DNA of 64,000 bases from Mycolicibacterium tusciae JS617 (lineage in GTDB: Bacteria; Actinomycetota; Actinomycetes; Mycobacteriales; Mycobacteriaceae): assembly GCF_000243415.2 (NCBI RefSeq), contig NZ_KI912270.1, forward strand, positions 1,302,001 through 1,366,000, given 5' to 3'. The translations under genes and the position numbers were made by a program. The notes under the pieces were generated by a model. The model made no database searches. It was not told the DNA's origin and worked only from the letters and a program-made list of their open reading frames with translations. This document shows positions 18,804-29,063 of the stretch, in pieces; position 1 is the first letter of the stretch; every line of letters begins with the position of its first letter.

Positions 18804-19730
18804 ATGGCTCGCCTCGTCGTCATCACCACCGGCGGCACCATCTCCACCAGCGCCGACGAGGTCGGGGTGAAGCGTCCGACGCGCACCGGCGCCGACCTGA
18901 CCTCCGGGCTCGACGTGCAGGTCGTCGACCTGATGGCGGTGGACAGCTCGATGCTCACGCTGGTGGACTGGGACCGGATCAGCGCGGCGGTGAGCACGGT
19001 GTCGGCCCCCGCCGACGGCGTGGTGATCACCCACGGCACCGACACCATGGAGGAAACCGCGCTGTGGCTCGAGCTGACCTATGACGGTCGACTTCCCGTC
19101 GTGCTCACCGGCGCACAGCGCAGTGCCGATGCACCCGACGCCGACGGTCCGGCCAATCTGCGCGACGCTCTGACCGTTGCCGCGAGTCCACAGGCACAGG
19201 GTCTCGGGGTGCTGGTGAGCTTCGCGGCCACGGTATGGCAACCCCTGGGACTGCAAAAAATCACGACGTCCGACCTGCAGGGCTTCACCGGGAACGCGCT
19301 CGGGACGGTGTCGGGCGCGACGTTCACGGTGGACGCGCCGAAGGATCGCCCGTTCCTGGGCGCCGCCTCGGCTGCGGACGGACCGCGCGTCGATACCATC
19401 GCGGTGTATCCCGGCAGCGACACGGTGGCGATGGACGCCTGCGTCGCCGCAGGCGCTCGCGGCCTGGTGCTGGAGGCGCTGGGATCCGGCAACGCCGGCG
19501 CCGCGGTGATTGACGGCGTCCGGCGGCACCGCCGTGCCGGCGTGGCCGTCGCAGTCACGACACGGGTACCCGGTGGGCGGGTCAGCCCCGGATACGGACC
19601 GGGCCGCGAATTGGCCGACGCCGGAGCGGTGATGGTGCCGCGGCTGCGCCCACCGCAGGCCCGGGTTCTGTTGATGGCCGCGCTAGCGGCGGGTTCGGTC
19701 GTCGAGGACGTGTTCGGGCGCTGGGGTTGA
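18804..19730 (+). CDS. ansA: L-asparaginase
   Basis: A 308-residue type I/II asparaginase hydrolysing L-asparagine to aspartate and ammonia. Both catalytic signatures are present: the N-terminal VVITTGGTI (Thr12 in TGGT) and [12 protein letters not shown] (Thr79-Asp80). There is no signal peptide, so it is probably cytoplasmic. It is divergent from lspA and overlaps the 3' end of dinB by 48 bp, tail to tail. Confidence 0.94.
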   Translation: MARLVVITTGGTISTSADEVGVKRPTRTGADLTSGLDVQVVDLMAVDSSMLTLVDWDRISAAVSTVSAPADGVVITHGTDTMEETALWLELTYDGRLPVVLTGAQRSADAPDADGPANLRDALTVAASPQAQGLGVLVSFAATVWQPLGLQKITTSDLQGFTGNALGTVSGATFTVDAPKDRPFLGAASAADGPRVDTIAVYPGSDTVAMDACVAAGARGLVLEALGSGNAGAAVIDGVRRHRRAGVAVAVTTRVPGGRVSPGYGPGRELADAGAVMVPRLRPPQARVLLMAALAAGSVVEDVFGRWG

Positions 19731-21071
19731 CAGCTCCTCGACGTAGTCCGGCCAGTCCAAGCTGTCGACAGGGTTGGCCCGGACGGTGTCGGGGTCATTC
19801 TCGGGCAGCGTGTGCACCGGTCCTGGTCCGGTGCTGCGGGTCTCGAACCGCACCGTCATCACACCGTGGCCTGCGCCCTGGATCCACCCGTGCCCGTAGG
19901 TGGTGTGCGCGACGTCGTCACCGATTCGCCAAGCCGGCGCCGTGGCGGTGGCTTCGGTCAGCGTCGGCGGTAAATGGGTGCCCGACACCTCCTCGGCCAC
20001 CAACTCCAGATCCGGGAACAGCGATTCCTGCTGAACCTCGGACAGCCCCGAAAACCCAACGCCGACAAGGCGAATAGGGCCCACCTCGATGGGATCCAGC
20101 AGCAGCCGGCGCGCGGTCGAGATCAGGGTGGACGCATCCGTGGTGGCGTACGGCAGTGTCGCCGACCGGGTCAGAATGCTCATATCTGATTTCTTCAGCT
20201 TGACGGTGATGGTGCGCGCACCGCGGCCGTCCTTCAGTAGTCGGGTGTGGGCGTGCTCGCCGATTCGCCCCGCCGCTTCACGCAGCTGGTCCAGCGTGAT
20301 CAGGTCTTCGGGGAATGTCGATTCGGCGCTGATCTGCTTGGCCGGCGAATTCTCGGCGACGGGCCGCTCATCGATGCCCCGGGCCAGCCGATGCAGCGCC
20401 GCGCCGACAGCGCCGCCGAGAATGTCGGCGGCTTCGGCGTCGCTCAGCGCCGCGAACGCCCCGATGGTGTCGATGCCGAGCCGATGCAGTTTCTCCCCGG
20501 CGACCGGCCCGATGCCCCACAGTCGGCGCACGGGCAACGCGTCGAGCAGCGTGCGCTCCTCGCTGGCGGACACCACCCGCACACCGTCGGGTTTCGCGAG
20601 ATCTGAGGCGATCTTGGCGACCTGCTTGCCCGATCCGGCGCCGACGGATGCCACCAGCCCCGTTTCGGCGAGAACCCTGGCCTTCAACATCCGGCAGAAC
20701 ACCTCGACGTCAGCGGCCGACGCGCCTGCGAGTTCGGCGGGTTCGCCGAACGCCTCGTCGAAAGAGAGTTGTTCCAGCACCGGCACGAAGCTGCGCACGG
20801 TCTCGAATACGCGGCGACTCGCCACGCCGTAGACGACACCGCGCGGGGGCAGCACCACCGCGGCGGCACCCACCATCCGGCGAGCCTGGTGCATGGGCAT
20901 CGCCGACCGAGCACCGAACACCCTGGACTCGTAGCTCGCACCCGCGACCACACCGCGGCCGCCCAGCCCACCGACGAGGACCGGTCGGCCTCGCAGGGTG
21001 GGCCGGGTCAGCTGCTCGACCGACGCGAAGAACGCGTCCATGTCGAGGTGCAGCACCCAGCGACCTTCCAC
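19683..21071 (-). CDS. dinB: DNA polymerase IV (Y-family, DinB1/DinX type)
   Basis: A 462-residue translesion polymerase. The palm motifs are [12 protein letters not shown] and [10 protein letters not shown] helix-hairpin-helix region ([21 protein letters not shown]) and a little-finger domain follow. The clamp-binding motif QQESLFP is at about 347-353. A C-terminal extension of some 100 residues ([19 protein letters not shown]) is typical of mycobacterial DinB1. GTG 21071 is used as the start because it directly precedes the first catalytic strand. Confidence 0.94.
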   Translation of the reverse strand: MEGRWVLHLDMDAFFASVEQLTRPTLRGRPVLVGGLGGRGVVAGASYESRVFGARSAMPMHQARRMVGAAAVVLPPRGVVYGVASRRVFETVRSFVPVLEQLSFDEAFGEPAELAGASAADVEVFCRMLKARVLAETGLVASVGAGSGKQVAKIASDLAKPDGVRVVSASEERTLLDALPVRRLWGIGPVAGEKLHRLGIDTIGAFAALSDAEAADILGGAVGAALHRLARGIDERPVAENSPAKQISAESTFPEDLITLDQLREAAGRIGEHAHTRLLKDGRGARTITVKLKKSDMSILTRSATLPYATTDASTLISTARRLLLDPIEVGPIRLVGVGFSGLSEVQQESLFPDLELVAEEVSGTHLPPTLTEATATAPAWRIGDDVAHTTYGHGWIQGAGHGVMTVRFETRSTGPGPVHTLPENDPDTVRANPVDSLDWPDYVEELSTPAPEHVLDDRTRR

Positions 21072-21103
21072 ACCCGCCGATGCTATTTCGCTAGCCTGAC
21101 GTC

Positions 21104-21331
21104 ATGGCGCAGGCGGTCGGTGACGTGCCGATCCAGGATGAATCGATTCGCCTCGGCCAATTCCTGAAGTTGGCCGATCTGATCGACAGCGGCTCGGACG
21201 CCAAGGGCGTGATCGCCGGTGGGCTGGTTCTCGTCAACGGTGCAATTGAAACCCGCCGCGGTCGGCAACTGCGCCACGGCGACACTGTCTCGTTTGGCGG
21301 CCGATCGGCCCGAGTCAGCCGGGAGTCTTAG
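21104..21331 (+). CDS. S4-domain RNA-binding protein (YbcJ/YaaA-like)
   Basis: A 75-residue protein that is a single S4 domain: IRLGQFLKLADLIDSGSDAK, GLVLVNGAIETRRGRQLRHGD, then VSFGG. Such proteins bind structured RNA, often the ribosome. It is divergent from dinB by about 30 bp and followed 2 bp later by the oxidoreductase gene, with which it is probably co-transcribed. Confidence 0.88.
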   Translation: MAQAVGDVPIQDESIRLGQFLKLADLIDSGSDAKGVIAGGLVLVNGAIETRRGRQLRHGDTVSFGGRSARVSRES

Positions 21332-21333
21332 CC

Positions 21334-22371
21334 GTGGACGTGATCACCTCCCTTCCGGCCAGCACGCGGCTCGCCGACGTCCCTGACCGCGCGCGGCGCA
21401 TCGAGGATCTGGGATTCGATACCGTCCACGTCTCAGAAACCGTGCGAGATCCGTTCTCGGTTTCCGCCCTCGCGCTGGAGCACAGCTCCACATTGGTGGT
21501 CCGGACCAGCATGGTCGTCGCGTTCGCCCGAAGCCCGATGGTGACCGCCTGCTCGGCGTGGGAACTGGCCCGATACTCCGGTGGCCGCTTTCAGCTGGGC
21601 ATCGCCACACAGGTGCGGGGCAACATCGTCGGACGATTCTCGATGCCGTGGACCGACCCCGCCGCACAGCTTCGCGACTATGTCGCGTCGCTGCGCGCGA
21701 TATTCGCCGCGTTCGCCGGCGAGCAGAGTCTGGATCACCATGGCAGTCACTACACGTTCACCCGCCTGCAGCCGTATTTCAATCCTGGACCCATCGACGT
21801 GGCTCCCCCGCCCATCTGGACCGGCGGCGTCAACCGCAGGATGTGCATTCTTGCCGGGGCCGTCGCCGACGGCTTCGTCGCGCACCCCACGAGTTCGCAC
21901 CCCGCGGTGCTGCGCGAGTACGTCCTGCCTGCCCTCGCCGACGGTGCGGCGAAAGCGGGGCGCGCCGACGGCGGTCCGCGCCTGGTCGTCGTGCCGCGGA
22001 TGATCTCCGGACGCGACGATGCGGCCGTTGCCGCCGCCCGCGACGAGTTGCGGTCCGAACTCGCCTTCCTGTACTCGACCCGCGCGTATCAGCGCACGCT
22101 CGAGCTGTTCGGGTTGACCGAGATCGGATCGCGCCTGCGCGGACATGCCCGTCGCAAGGAATGGTCGGCGCTCACCGACGTGTTCACCGATGACGTTGTC
22201 AGCCAACTTGTTCCGCAGGGGACCTACGCCGAGCTTCCCGACGTGCTCGCCTCCCGGTACGACCGGATGTGCGACGGGATCGCACTCGATACGCCCACTG
22301 ATCCGGCCGACGACGCCGAATTCGCGGCGATGATCGATCGGGTCAAATCGATTCCGGTCCGGATCAGTTGA
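21334..22371 (+). CDS. F420-dependent LLM-class oxidoreductase (TIGR03617-like)
   Basis: A 345-residue TIM barrel of the luciferase-like monooxygenase class. Landmarks are [37 protein letters not shown] and the substrate-side strand [12 protein letters not shown]. Mycobacterial members use coenzyme F420 rather than FMN; the substrate is unknown. The GTG start follows the S4 gene by two bases, and the 3' end overlaps ileS by 8 bp tail to tail. Confidence 0.88.
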   Translation: MDVITSLPASTRLADVPDRARRIEDLGFDTVHVSETVRDPFSVSALALEHSSTLVVRTSMVVAFARSPMVTACSAWELARYSGGRFQLGIATQVRGNIVGRFSMPWTDPAAQLRDYVASLRAIFAAFAGEQSLDHHGSHYTFTRLQPYFNPGPIDVAPPPIWTGGVNRRMCILAGAVADGFVAHPTSSHPAVLREYVLPALADGAAKAGRADGGPRLVVVPRMISGRDDAAVAAARDELRSELAFLYSTRAYQRTLELFGLTEIGSRLRGHARRKEWSALTDVFTDDVVSQLVPQGTYAELPDVLASRYDRMCDGIALDTPTDPADDAEFAAMIDRVKSIPVRIS

Positions 22372-25300
22372 CCTTCGCGATCGTCACCCGCACACCGTCA
22401 CCGATCTCGCTGCCGCCGGCAGGTTCGCCGAACTCGAAGCTGGTGGCCAGGATTTCGCGCGCCATGAGCTCGCCGTGGGTGCGCGCCCAGTCCTGCTGCG
22501 CAGGCGGTACCGACATCACCACCGAGATGCGGTCGGACACGTCGAGACCGGTTGACTTGCGCAGCTCCTGCAGTTCGCGAATGCGGTCCTTGGCCCAGCC
22601 CTCGGCCTCCAGCTCTTCGGTGACCGTGCCGTCGAGCACCACCAGCCCGGCGCCCTCGGGCAGTGCGGCGGTGTACAGCTCCTTGGGTCGAGCTCCGCTG
22701 CGCTCCGTCGCCCCGGGATCTGCCGCCACCAGCCGAGAGCTGTACTCCTCGGGCTGCAGCACGGCCGGCCCCGCGGTCAGCGTTCCGTCGGCATTGGCGA
22801 TTGCCTCGCCCGCCTTCACGGCCTTGATCGCGGCCTGAACATCCTTGCCGAGCCGCGGCCCGGCCACCTTGGCGTTCACGGTCAGCTCGAAGCGACCGTA
22901 GGCACCGATATCGTCGGTGAGCTCGACCGTCTTGACGTTGAGTTCATCGGCGATCAGATCGCGGTACGGCTCGAGACGCTGCGGGTTGTCCACCGCCACC
23001 GTCAGTTTCGGCAACGGCAGCCGCACTCGCAGCTTCTTGGCCTTGCGCAGTGACGAGCCGGCCGACGCGACCACGCGGACCAGGTCCATGTCTGCCACCA
23101 ACTGCGGATCCTTCGGGAGGAGGTCGGCGGTCGGCCAGTCGGTGAGATGCACCGAGCGTTCCCCCGTCACCCCGCGCCAGATCACCTCGGTGATGAGTGG
23201 AAGCAGCGGCGCAGCGAGCCTGCCGGTCACCTCGAGCACGGTGTGCAGCGTGTCGATGGCGTCGCGATCTTCCTCCCAGAACCGCGAACGTGACCGTCGC
23301 ACATACCAGTTCGTCAACGCGTCGGAGAACTGGCGCAATTGGTCGCAGGCCCCCGAGATGTCGCAGACGTCCAGTGATTCGGTGAGATCGTCGCGCAGGA
23401 CCGCGAGCTTGGCCAGGATGTAGCGGTCCAACACGTTCGCCGAGTCGGTCCGCCAGGTGCCCTTCTTGGGCGCATACAGCGACAGGAACGTGTAGGTATT
23501 CCATAACGGCAGCAGGACCTGTCGGACGCCTTCGCGTATACCCTGCTCGGTGACCACCAGGTTGCCGCCGCGCAGGATCGGCGATGCCATCAGGAACCAG
23601 CGCATCGCGTCGGAGCCGTCGCGGTCGAACACCTCGGTGACGTCGGGGTAGTTCCGCAGCGACTTGCTCATCTTCTGCCCGTCGTTGCCCAGCACAATGC
23701 CGTGCGCCACACAGGTTTTGAACGCGGGACGGTCGAACAGCGCAGTGGCCAGCACATGCATGGTGTAGAACCAGCCTCGGGTCTGTCCGATGTATTCGAC
23801 GATGAAGTCGCCGGGGAAATGCGTATCGAACCAGTCGCCGTTCTCGAACGGATAGTGCACCTGCCCGTAGGGCATCGAGCCGGAATCGAACCACACGTCG
23901 AAGACGTCCTCGATGCGCCGCATCATCGAGCGGCCGCTGGGATCATCGGGATTGGGCCGGGTCAGCTCGTCGATATAGGGGCGGTGCAGGTTGTCGGGTC
24001 GTACACCGAAGTCGCGTTCGAGCTCGCCGAGGCTGCCGTACACGTCGATCCGCGGGTACGCCGGGTCGTCGGACTTCCACACCGGAATGGGGCTGCCCCA
24101 GTAGCGGTTTCGCGAGATCGACCAGTCGCGGGCACCCTGCAGCCACTTGCCGAACTGGCCGTCTTTGACGTGCTCGGGATACCAGGTGATCTCCTGGTTG
24201 AGCTCGACCATGCGATCACGGAAGTCGGTCACCTTGATGAACCACGACGACACGGCTCGGTAGATCAACGGATTCCGGCATCGCCAGCAGTGCGGATAGG
24301 AGTGATCGTAGGTCTCGTGGCGCAGCAGCACCGCGCCATTAGCCGCCGCCGACCGGGCCTGATTCTTCAGATCACGGATGATCTGCGGGTTGGCGTCGAA
24401 GACATGCTGGCCGGCGTACTCCGGCACCGTCGCGTCGAATCGGCCCTTGGTGTCGACGGGTGTCACCGCGACGATGTCGGCCGCCTGGGCCGTGGCCATG
24501 TCGTCCTCGCCGTACGCCGGTGACATATGGACGATGCCGGTGCCGTCCTCCGTGCTGACGAAGTCGGCGGGCAGTACCTGAAATGCATTGGTCGAATCCA
24601 TGAAATACGGGAACGGCGGCAGATACCGGACACCGAGCAGTTCGCTTCCGGTGTAGGTGGCCAGCACTTCGGGCTCTTCACCGAGTTCACGGGCATAGGC
24701 CGCCAGCCGCGCCTGCGCCAGCACATAGCGCCGACCGTCGGACGCCTGCACACAGACGTAGGTGATATCGGGACCCACCGCGACCGCCTGGTTCGACGGC
24801 AGCGTCCATGGCGTCGTCGTCCAGATGAGCAGGTAGGCGCCTTCGAGATCACTCTGGACCACCTTGAAGCCGACGGTGAGCGCCGGATCCTGTCGCATCT
24901 GATAGACGTCGTCGTCCATCCGCAGTTCGTGGTTGGACAGCGGGGTCTCGTCGTTCCAGCAGTACGGCAGTACCCGGTTGCCCTCATAGGCCAGGTCCTT
25001 ATCCCACAGCTGCTTGAACGCCCAGATCACCGACTCCATGAAGCCGAGATCCAGTGTCTTGTAGTCGTTGTCGAAGTCGACCCACCGCGCCTGCCTGGTG
25101 ACGTAGGCCCGCCATTCGTCGGTGTATTTGAGCACCGAAGCGCGGCACGCTTCGTTGAACTTCTCGATGCCCATCTCTTCGATCTGCGCTTTGTCGGCGA
25201 TACCGAGCTGACGCTGAACCTCGAGTTCGGCAGGCAGGCCGTGGGTGTCCCAGCCGAACCGGCGTTCCACCTTGTAGCCGCGCATCGTGCGGTAACGGGG

Positions 25301-25513
25301 CACGATGTCCTTGACGTAGCCGGTCAGCAGGTGGCCGTAGTGCGGCAGGCCGTTGGCGAACGGCGGACCGTCATAGAACACATACTCCGGCGATCCGTCG
25401 CGATGCGCGATGCTGGCGCGGAAAGTGTCATCGGCGTCCCAGTAGTCCAGGACGTCGGATTCCAGCGCAGGGAAGTTGGGCGCTCCGGCGGCCGGCTTCG
25501 GATAGGCGGTCAC
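22364..25513 (-). CDS. ileS: isoleucyl-tRNA synthetase
   Basis: The 1049-residue class Ia synthetase that charges tRNA-Ile. The HIGH motif appears as HYGH at 58-61 and the KMSKS loop at 614-618. Between them lies the CP1 editing domain, and an anticodon-binding domain follows. The sequence belongs to the eukaryote-like IleRS2 type (long C terminus, no zinc-binding CxxC end), which in other bacteria is less mupirocin-sensitive. The GTG at 25513 has AGGAGA four bases upstream. The leader is a T-box. Confidence 0.97.
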   Translation of the reverse strand: MTAYPKPAAGAPNFPALESDVLDYWDADDTFRASIAHRDGSPEYVFYDGPPFANGLPHYGHLLTGYVKDIVPRYRTMRGYKVERRFGWDTHGLPAELEVQRQLGIADKAQIEEMGIEKFNEACRASVLKYTDEWRAYVTRQARWVDFDNDYKTLDLGFMESVIWAFKQLWDKDLAYEGNRVLPYCWNDETPLSNHELRMDDDVYQMRQDPALTVGFKVVQSDLEGAYLLIWTTTPWTLPSNQAVAVGPDITYVCVQASDGRRYVLAQARLAAYARELGEEPEVLATYTGSELLGVRYLPPFPYFMDSTNAFQVLPADFVSTEDGTGIVHMSPAYGEDDMATAQAADIVAVTPVDTKGRFDATVPEYAGQHVFDANPQIIRDLKNQARSAAANGAVLLRHETYDHSYPHCWRCRNPLIYRAVSSWFIKVTDFRDRMVELNQEITWYPEHVKDGQFGKWLQGARDWSISRNRYWGSPIPVWKSDDPAYPRIDVYGSLGELERDFGVRPDNLHRPYIDELTRPNPDDPSGRSMMRRIEDVFDVWFDSGSMPYGQVHYPFENGDWFDTHFPGDFIVEYIGQTRGWFYTMHVLATALFDRPAFKTCVAHGIVLGNDGQKMSKSLRNYPDVTEVFDRDGSDAMRWFLMASPILRGGNLVVTEQGIREGVRQVLLPLWNTYTFLSLYAPKKGTWRTDSANVLDRYILAKLAVLRDDLTESLDVCDISGACDQLRQFSDALTNWYVRRSRSRFWEEDRDAIDTLHTVLEVTGRLAAPLLPLITEVIWRGVTGERSVHLTDWPTADLLPKDPQLVADMDLVRVVASAGSSLRKAKKLRVRLPLPKLTVAVDNPQRLEPYRDLIADELNVKTVELTDDIGAYGRFELTVNAKVAGPRLGKDVQAAIKAVKAGEAIANADGTLTAGPAVLQPEEYSSRLVAADPGATERSGARPKELYTAALPEGAGLVVLDGTVTEELEAEGWAKDRIRELQELRKSTGLDVSDRISVVMSVPPAQQDWARTHGELMAREILATSFEFGEPAGGSEIGDGVRVTIAKVN

Positions 25514-25561
25514 TTGTCTCCTGTGCCTGATTGCGGCCTCCGGCCTCGGAAGCCCAACCTT

Positions 25562-25745
25562 GTCTCAAGGCACGGGGACGACGTCGCGCGGTGCGCGAGC
25601 GCCGCGGTACCACCCCGCTTGCGCACATGACGTACGCCGCTCACTTCGGGCGATGACGGGCCCACCCGCTCGGGTCTACTGAGCTAGATCAGCTGTTCTT
25701 CCGAAGGCTCCCCGGTGATGGCCGGATCAACGCCGTTGTCGTCGA
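25562..25745 (-). promoter_or_regulatory. T-box riboswitch of ileS (isoleucine specifier)
   Basis: Read on the reverse strand, the leader holds the T-box bulge GGTGGTACCGCGG at 25602-25614, whose UGGU would pair with the tRNA acceptor end. The specifier ATC (Ile) is at 25717-25719 inside a short stem I (CCATCACCGGGGAGCC). Actinobacterial ileS T-boxes of this ultrashort type regulate translation rather than termination. In keeping with that, there is no U-tract terminator here, and GTGCCT at 25568-25573 can pair with AGGCAC at 25523-25528, next to the AGGAGA ribosome-binding site. Confidence 0.9.
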
Positions 25746-25761
25746 TTCTAACGACGAGCTC

Positions 25762-26415
25762 CTACACAGCAGGCAGCGCGTCCGTGGTCATCTCGTAGAG
25801 GGCGCGTGGGAACTGCTCGGCGAGCTCTTCGACGGTGTACGGCTCGAAATGGCTCGTGTCGTACCACCAGTCGACGTGCACCAGACCCGCAGTGCGGTAG
25901 ATCCTCATCTCCAGGGCGTGTCCCAGGCCGGGCGGCGTCTCCTGAACCGGTACGGGTACGGAGTCTTCAGACACCTCGCCCAGGTAGTTGAAGTACATCT
26001 CCGACATCCCGTCGGCGGTGCTCTCGGTGGCCGAGGCGAGGACGTGGTGGACGCCGCGGAGAACGTCGGTGGCGTCCGACTGCCGCGCTGTTGCGCACAC
26101 GAGCGGAACGCCGTCGAGCAGGCTACCGCGTTCGCTGGCCACGTCGACCGGGACGGTTCCGTCGCCGAGCGTCTTTGCGATCGTCCGGGACAACGCCGCA
26201 AGGAGGATCTCGTCATCCGGCACGCCAAGGTACTCGATCGCCCCATCGAGCTCTGCCGTGAGTTCTTCGGTGTCCGGTGTCGACAGCCGCACCATTCCCG
26301 CGGGTCGGCTGGCGTCCGGGGTGTCGTAATCCACGATATGGATCGTTGCTAATGCAATTTCAGTAACCGAGTCAAAGGCCTCTTTAGCCGTCATATGCAA
26401 CTGCGAAGCAACCAT
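25762..26415 (-). CDS. orphan condensation/epimerisation-domain-like protein
   Basis: A 217-residue protein resembling the C-terminal half of a non-ribosomal peptide synthetase condensation or epimerisation domain: DEILLAALSRTIAKTLGDGTVPVDV, then MYFNYLGEV and a closing helix EPYTVEELAEQFPRALYEM. It lacks the HHxxxDG active-site motif, and no adenylation or carrier domain is nearby. It might be an accessory acyltransferase-fold subunit or scaffold; the function is unknown. It ends just upstream of the ileS T-box and is divergent from an HTH gene. Confidence 0.65.
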   Translation of the reverse strand: MVASQLHMTAKEAFDSVTEIALATIHIVDYDTPDASRPAGMVRLSTPDTEELTAELDGAIEYLGVPDDEILLAALSRTIAKTLGDGTVPVDVASERGSLLDGVPLVCATARQSDATDVLRGVHHVLASATESTADGMSEMYFNYLGEVSEDSVPVPVQETPPGLGHALEMRIYRTAGLVHVDWWYDTSHFEPYTVEELAEQFPRALYEMTTDALPAV

Positions 26416-26437
26416 GGTCCCAACGATAGCTCAAGTG

Positions 26438-26451
26438 TCCCAAATATGGGA
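26438..26451. promoter_or_regulatory. inverted repeat TCCCA-AATA-TGGGA, possible operator
   Basis: Two exact 5-bp arms lie 23 bp upstream of the condensation-like gene and about 100 bp upstream of the divergent HTH gene. The site could bind the HTH protein and control both directions; position and symmetry are the only evidence. A TTGACG at 26510-26515 could be a -35 box for the HTH gene, but no good -10 is seen. Confidence 0.35.
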
Positions 26452-26552
26452 TAGACCTCCCGAAACTGTGACGCCAGTGTCAATTAAGGCAAAGGTTTCC
26501 GGTTTGCGGTTGACGCTGCCTATTTTATGAACATTGCATTACTGTAGGAAGG

Positions 26553-26936
26553 GTGCCACGTACCGACGAGAACGGCAGACAGCTAAAAGCCCTGCTCGAT
26601 TACCTGCTTGACGGCGACGTTGACGCCAAGGACATTTACGATGCGCTCGGGACATCGAGCAGTACGTACTACCGGCGTATCAAAGAAGCCGACTATCCGG
26701 ACGCCGAGGAATTGCGCCGTGTGTCGGACAGATTCGGTGTCAGCTACCCCGACCTGCAGATCAGGTTCGGCCTGATGAGCGAACAAGAGGTATGGAGCTA
26801 CGTCGAGTCCGCGCCCTTCCGCGGAACCGCCCTCCGCGAGACCACCGACACCCGAATTGCAACCCGAACCATTCATCGAACCCGTGCGCCGAAGCTCTCC
26901 GAGCTGAAACCGCGCAGTGACGCGCCACCGCTTTAG
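26553..26936 (+). CDS. helix-turn-helix DNA-binding protein
   Basis: A 127-residue protein. An N-terminal HTH (LKALLDYLLDGD, IYDALGTSSSTYYRRIKEADYP) is followed by an XRE-like helix pair (AEELRRVSDRFGVSYPDLQ). The C-terminal 45 residues are polar, basic and probably disordered. GTG 26553 follows AGGAAGG very closely. The next gene is a seven-helix membrane protein 43 bp downstream, suggesting a regulator/membrane-partner pair. No specific family name is recognised. Confidence 0.75.
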   Translation: MPRTDENGRQLKALLDYLLDGDVDAKDIYDALGTSSSTYYRRIKEADYPDAEELRRVSDRFGVSYPDLQIRFGLMSEQEVWSYVESAPFRGTALRETTDTRIATRTIHRTRAPKLSELKPRSDAPPL

Positions 26937-26979
26937 CCCTATACTTTGCTGAGCTCACCGCGGCTCGAAAGCGAAACTT

Positions 26980-27717
26980 ATGGCTCTGACGACTCTCATC
27001 GCGATCACACTTTGCTGTATCGCCTGGAGTTTGTGGATTCGCCGAGTCACGTGGTCGTCCCGCTGGGAATTCGCGGCAACCCTGAACATCGCGCTGCAGG
27101 GGGGTGCGGTGCTTCTGATGTCACCGTGGGCGTCGGAGACGCTGGGCGTCTTCCTCCACTCGCTGACGGGTAAGTGGAACCTCGAGGATTACATCGGCCA
27201 CGACCTCTACATCGTCGCCGCGTCCGCCGTCGTCTACAACTCGCTCGGCCGGTTGCAGCGGGATCACGAGTTGCAACGAACGTTCAAGCAGTACGTCGAG
27301 TACCCAGCGACGCTGTGCATACCGCTGCTCCTGGTCGCGTTCACGCTCGGCAACGGAGCGAAGATCTACAAGGCCGACTTCTTCCAGGTGTCGACCGACT
27401 TCTGGTTGAACATCTACTGGCTGTTGCTGTGCGGCACCCTGATGTATCTGCTCGGTTATGGTTGCCGGGCGCTACTGATCCTGCGAAAGGATCCGCGCTC
27501 GCGCACCGTGGCCAACATCTACCTCGTGTCGTCGGCCGCAGGCATGGCCGCCTGCGTCGTTCGGCTGGCCACCGCCTTCATCCCGCAACTGCAGGCACTT
27601 GACGCGGGCACCACGCTGACGTGGGTCTTCGCGTGCATGTGCGGTGCCGGCTTCGCTATCACATCGGCGGAATCCTGGCGCAAGAAAACCAAGTGGTTCT
27701 CGACGGCCGACCGCTGA
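26980..27717 (+). CDS. seven-TM membrane protein paired with the HTH regulator
   Basis: A 245-residue protein with about seven hydrophobic helices: residues 2-20, 31-50, 75-90, 108-125, 141-168, 177-200 and 214-232. Short charged loops include RLQRDHELQRTFKQYVEYP. The pattern resembles the multi-TM sensory proteins (DUF6545/MAB_1171c type) often linked to small HTH regulators in actinobacteria, but I cannot confirm the family. No enzyme motif is seen. It is convergent with lipL. Confidence 0.72.
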   Translation: MALTTLIAITLCCIAWSLWIRRVTWSSRWEFAATLNIALQGGAVLLMSPWASETLGVFLHSLTGKWNLEDYIGHDLYIVAASAVVYNSLGRLQRDHELQRTFKQYVEYPATLCIPLLLVAFTLGNGAKIYKADFFQVSTDFWLNIYWLLLCGTLMYLLGYGCRALLILRKDPRSRTVANIYLVSSAAGMAACVVRLATAFIPQLQALDAGTTLTWVFACMCGAGFAITSAESWRKKTKWFSTADR

Positions 27718-27735
27718 GTCGGTATTGAGTTCGCT

Positions 27736-29004
27736 CTAGCCAGCGACGGATCGGGGAATTCGGAACGGCGCGCCGAGCGCAGGCATCGTGTCGTATCCGC
27801 GTTTGCGGGCGCGCGCGGCGTCGCGGCGAATCAACGTCTGCAGGCCGGCGAACGTCGCCTGATCGAGCACCATCCGCGTCAGTAGCCGGTTGTGCACGAA
27901 CCCGAACGACATGCCCGACTCCGGATCGGCCCATCCGACCGAACCGGCCAGGCCCGCGTGTCCGAAGCCTGGCATCACCCCCGGGATCGGCACGGAGTGG
28001 TATCCGAGGTGGAACGACAGCGGCACCCAGATGTTGCGGTCCGGCGCGTAGCTCGGCTCGCCGGTCAGGCCCTCTGTCCTCTCACGTGAGAGCAGCTGCG
28101 TGCCGTTGACGCGCCCGCCGTTGGCGATCGCGCCGTACATCTTCGCCAGTGCGCGCGCGGTGGCCACCCCGTTGGCCGCCGGGATCTCGCCGTCCAGGAA
28201 CGGCGTGTCTCCCTGCACGACGGCCTTCATGCCCGGGAAGTACATCGATCCGAAGATCCCCGATACGCCCATGGCGGCCACCCGGGGTGCCACGAAGTTG
28301 AAGATCGGATTGGCCAGAGTGCCCTGAGGCGCGAGGATCTGCGCGGCGCGCGTGGCCGCCCCGGCCGGTGGCCGGCCCAGGTGCAGTCCATCGATGTCGA
28401 GTGGCTCCGCCAATTCCTCGCGAATCAGCTCCCGCATGCCTTTTCCGGTCACCGCACGGCCCAGGCCCGACATCAGCCAGCCGTAGGTCAGCGCGTGATA
28501 GGCCTGATGGCCGTACAGCAGGCGGTTGACCGGCGCCGCGGCGATCCGCTGCTCCATCGCGAGGTGGTCGAGCAGGTCGGCCTTGCTCACCCCGTTGAGT
28601 TGGGATAGCCCGGCGCGGTGCCGCATGACCTCACGCACGGTGATGTCGGCCTTGCCGTTGGCGCCGAATTCGGGCCAGTACTCGCTGACCGGCGTATCGT
28701 AGTCGATCAGGCCACGGTCTGCGAGCCGGTGGATCACCGTCGAAGCCAGACCCTTGGTGACCGAGAAGACCATGGCGCCGGTATCGGCCGTCCAGTACTC
28801 GGTACCACGGCGGTCGGCGTAGCCGGTCCAGACGTCGACGACGGGCTCACCGTGCAGATAGACGCAGAGCGCGCCCCCGCCGTACCTGGGTCCGGGGAAG
28901 AGCTTTGAGAACGCCCGCACAGTGCAGGCAAAGTTCGAGTCCGATGCGCCTTGTATCCCTCGTGGAAGCGCTGCGCTGCGCTCCACGGATTTGACACCCG
29001 TCAC
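27736..29004 (-). CDS. lipL: beta-lactamase-fold esterase (LipL-like)
   Basis: A 422-residue class C beta-lactamase-fold serine hydrolase. The nucleophile motif SVTK is at 81-84, YHALTYGW carries the second-motif tyrosine, and HAGLAGSVGW lies near the C terminus. Its position next to meaB/mutB matches M. tuberculosis Rv1497 (LipL), an esterase or lipase. It has no signal peptide. The GTG start at 29004 has a weak ribosome-binding site; the length fits the family. Confidence 0.88.
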   Translation of the reverse strand: MTGVKSVERSAALPRGIQGASDSNFACTVRAFSKLFPGPRYGGGALCVYLHGEPVVDVWTGYADRRGTEYWTADTGAMVFSVTKGLASTVIHRLADRGLIDYDTPVSEYWPEFGANGKADITVREVMRHRAGLSQLNGVSKADLLDHLAMEQRIAAAPVNRLLYGHQAYHALTYGWLMSGLGRAVTGKGMRELIREELAEPLDIDGLHLGRPPAGAATRAAQILAPQGTLANPIFNFVAPRVAAMGVSGIFGSMYFPGMKAVVQGDTPFLDGEIPAANGVATARALAKMYGAIANGGRVNGTQLLSRERTEGLTGEPSYAPDRNIWVPLSFHLGYHSVPIPGVMPGFGHAGLAGSVGWADPESGMSFGFVHNRLLTRMVLDQATFAGLQTLIRRDAARARKRGYDTMPALGAPFRIPRSVAG

Positions 29005-29063
29005 AATGCATTGAATTTACCTGGAGCCCCGGCAAATAAACGAGGTGTTACCGAAAAGTTAGA

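Noticed and set aside
27707..27722. Hairpin CCGAC-CGCTGA-GTCGG between the seven-TM gene and lipL as a terminator.
   Set aside because: A 5-bp stem that includes the stop codon in its loop and no T-tract; too weak to call.
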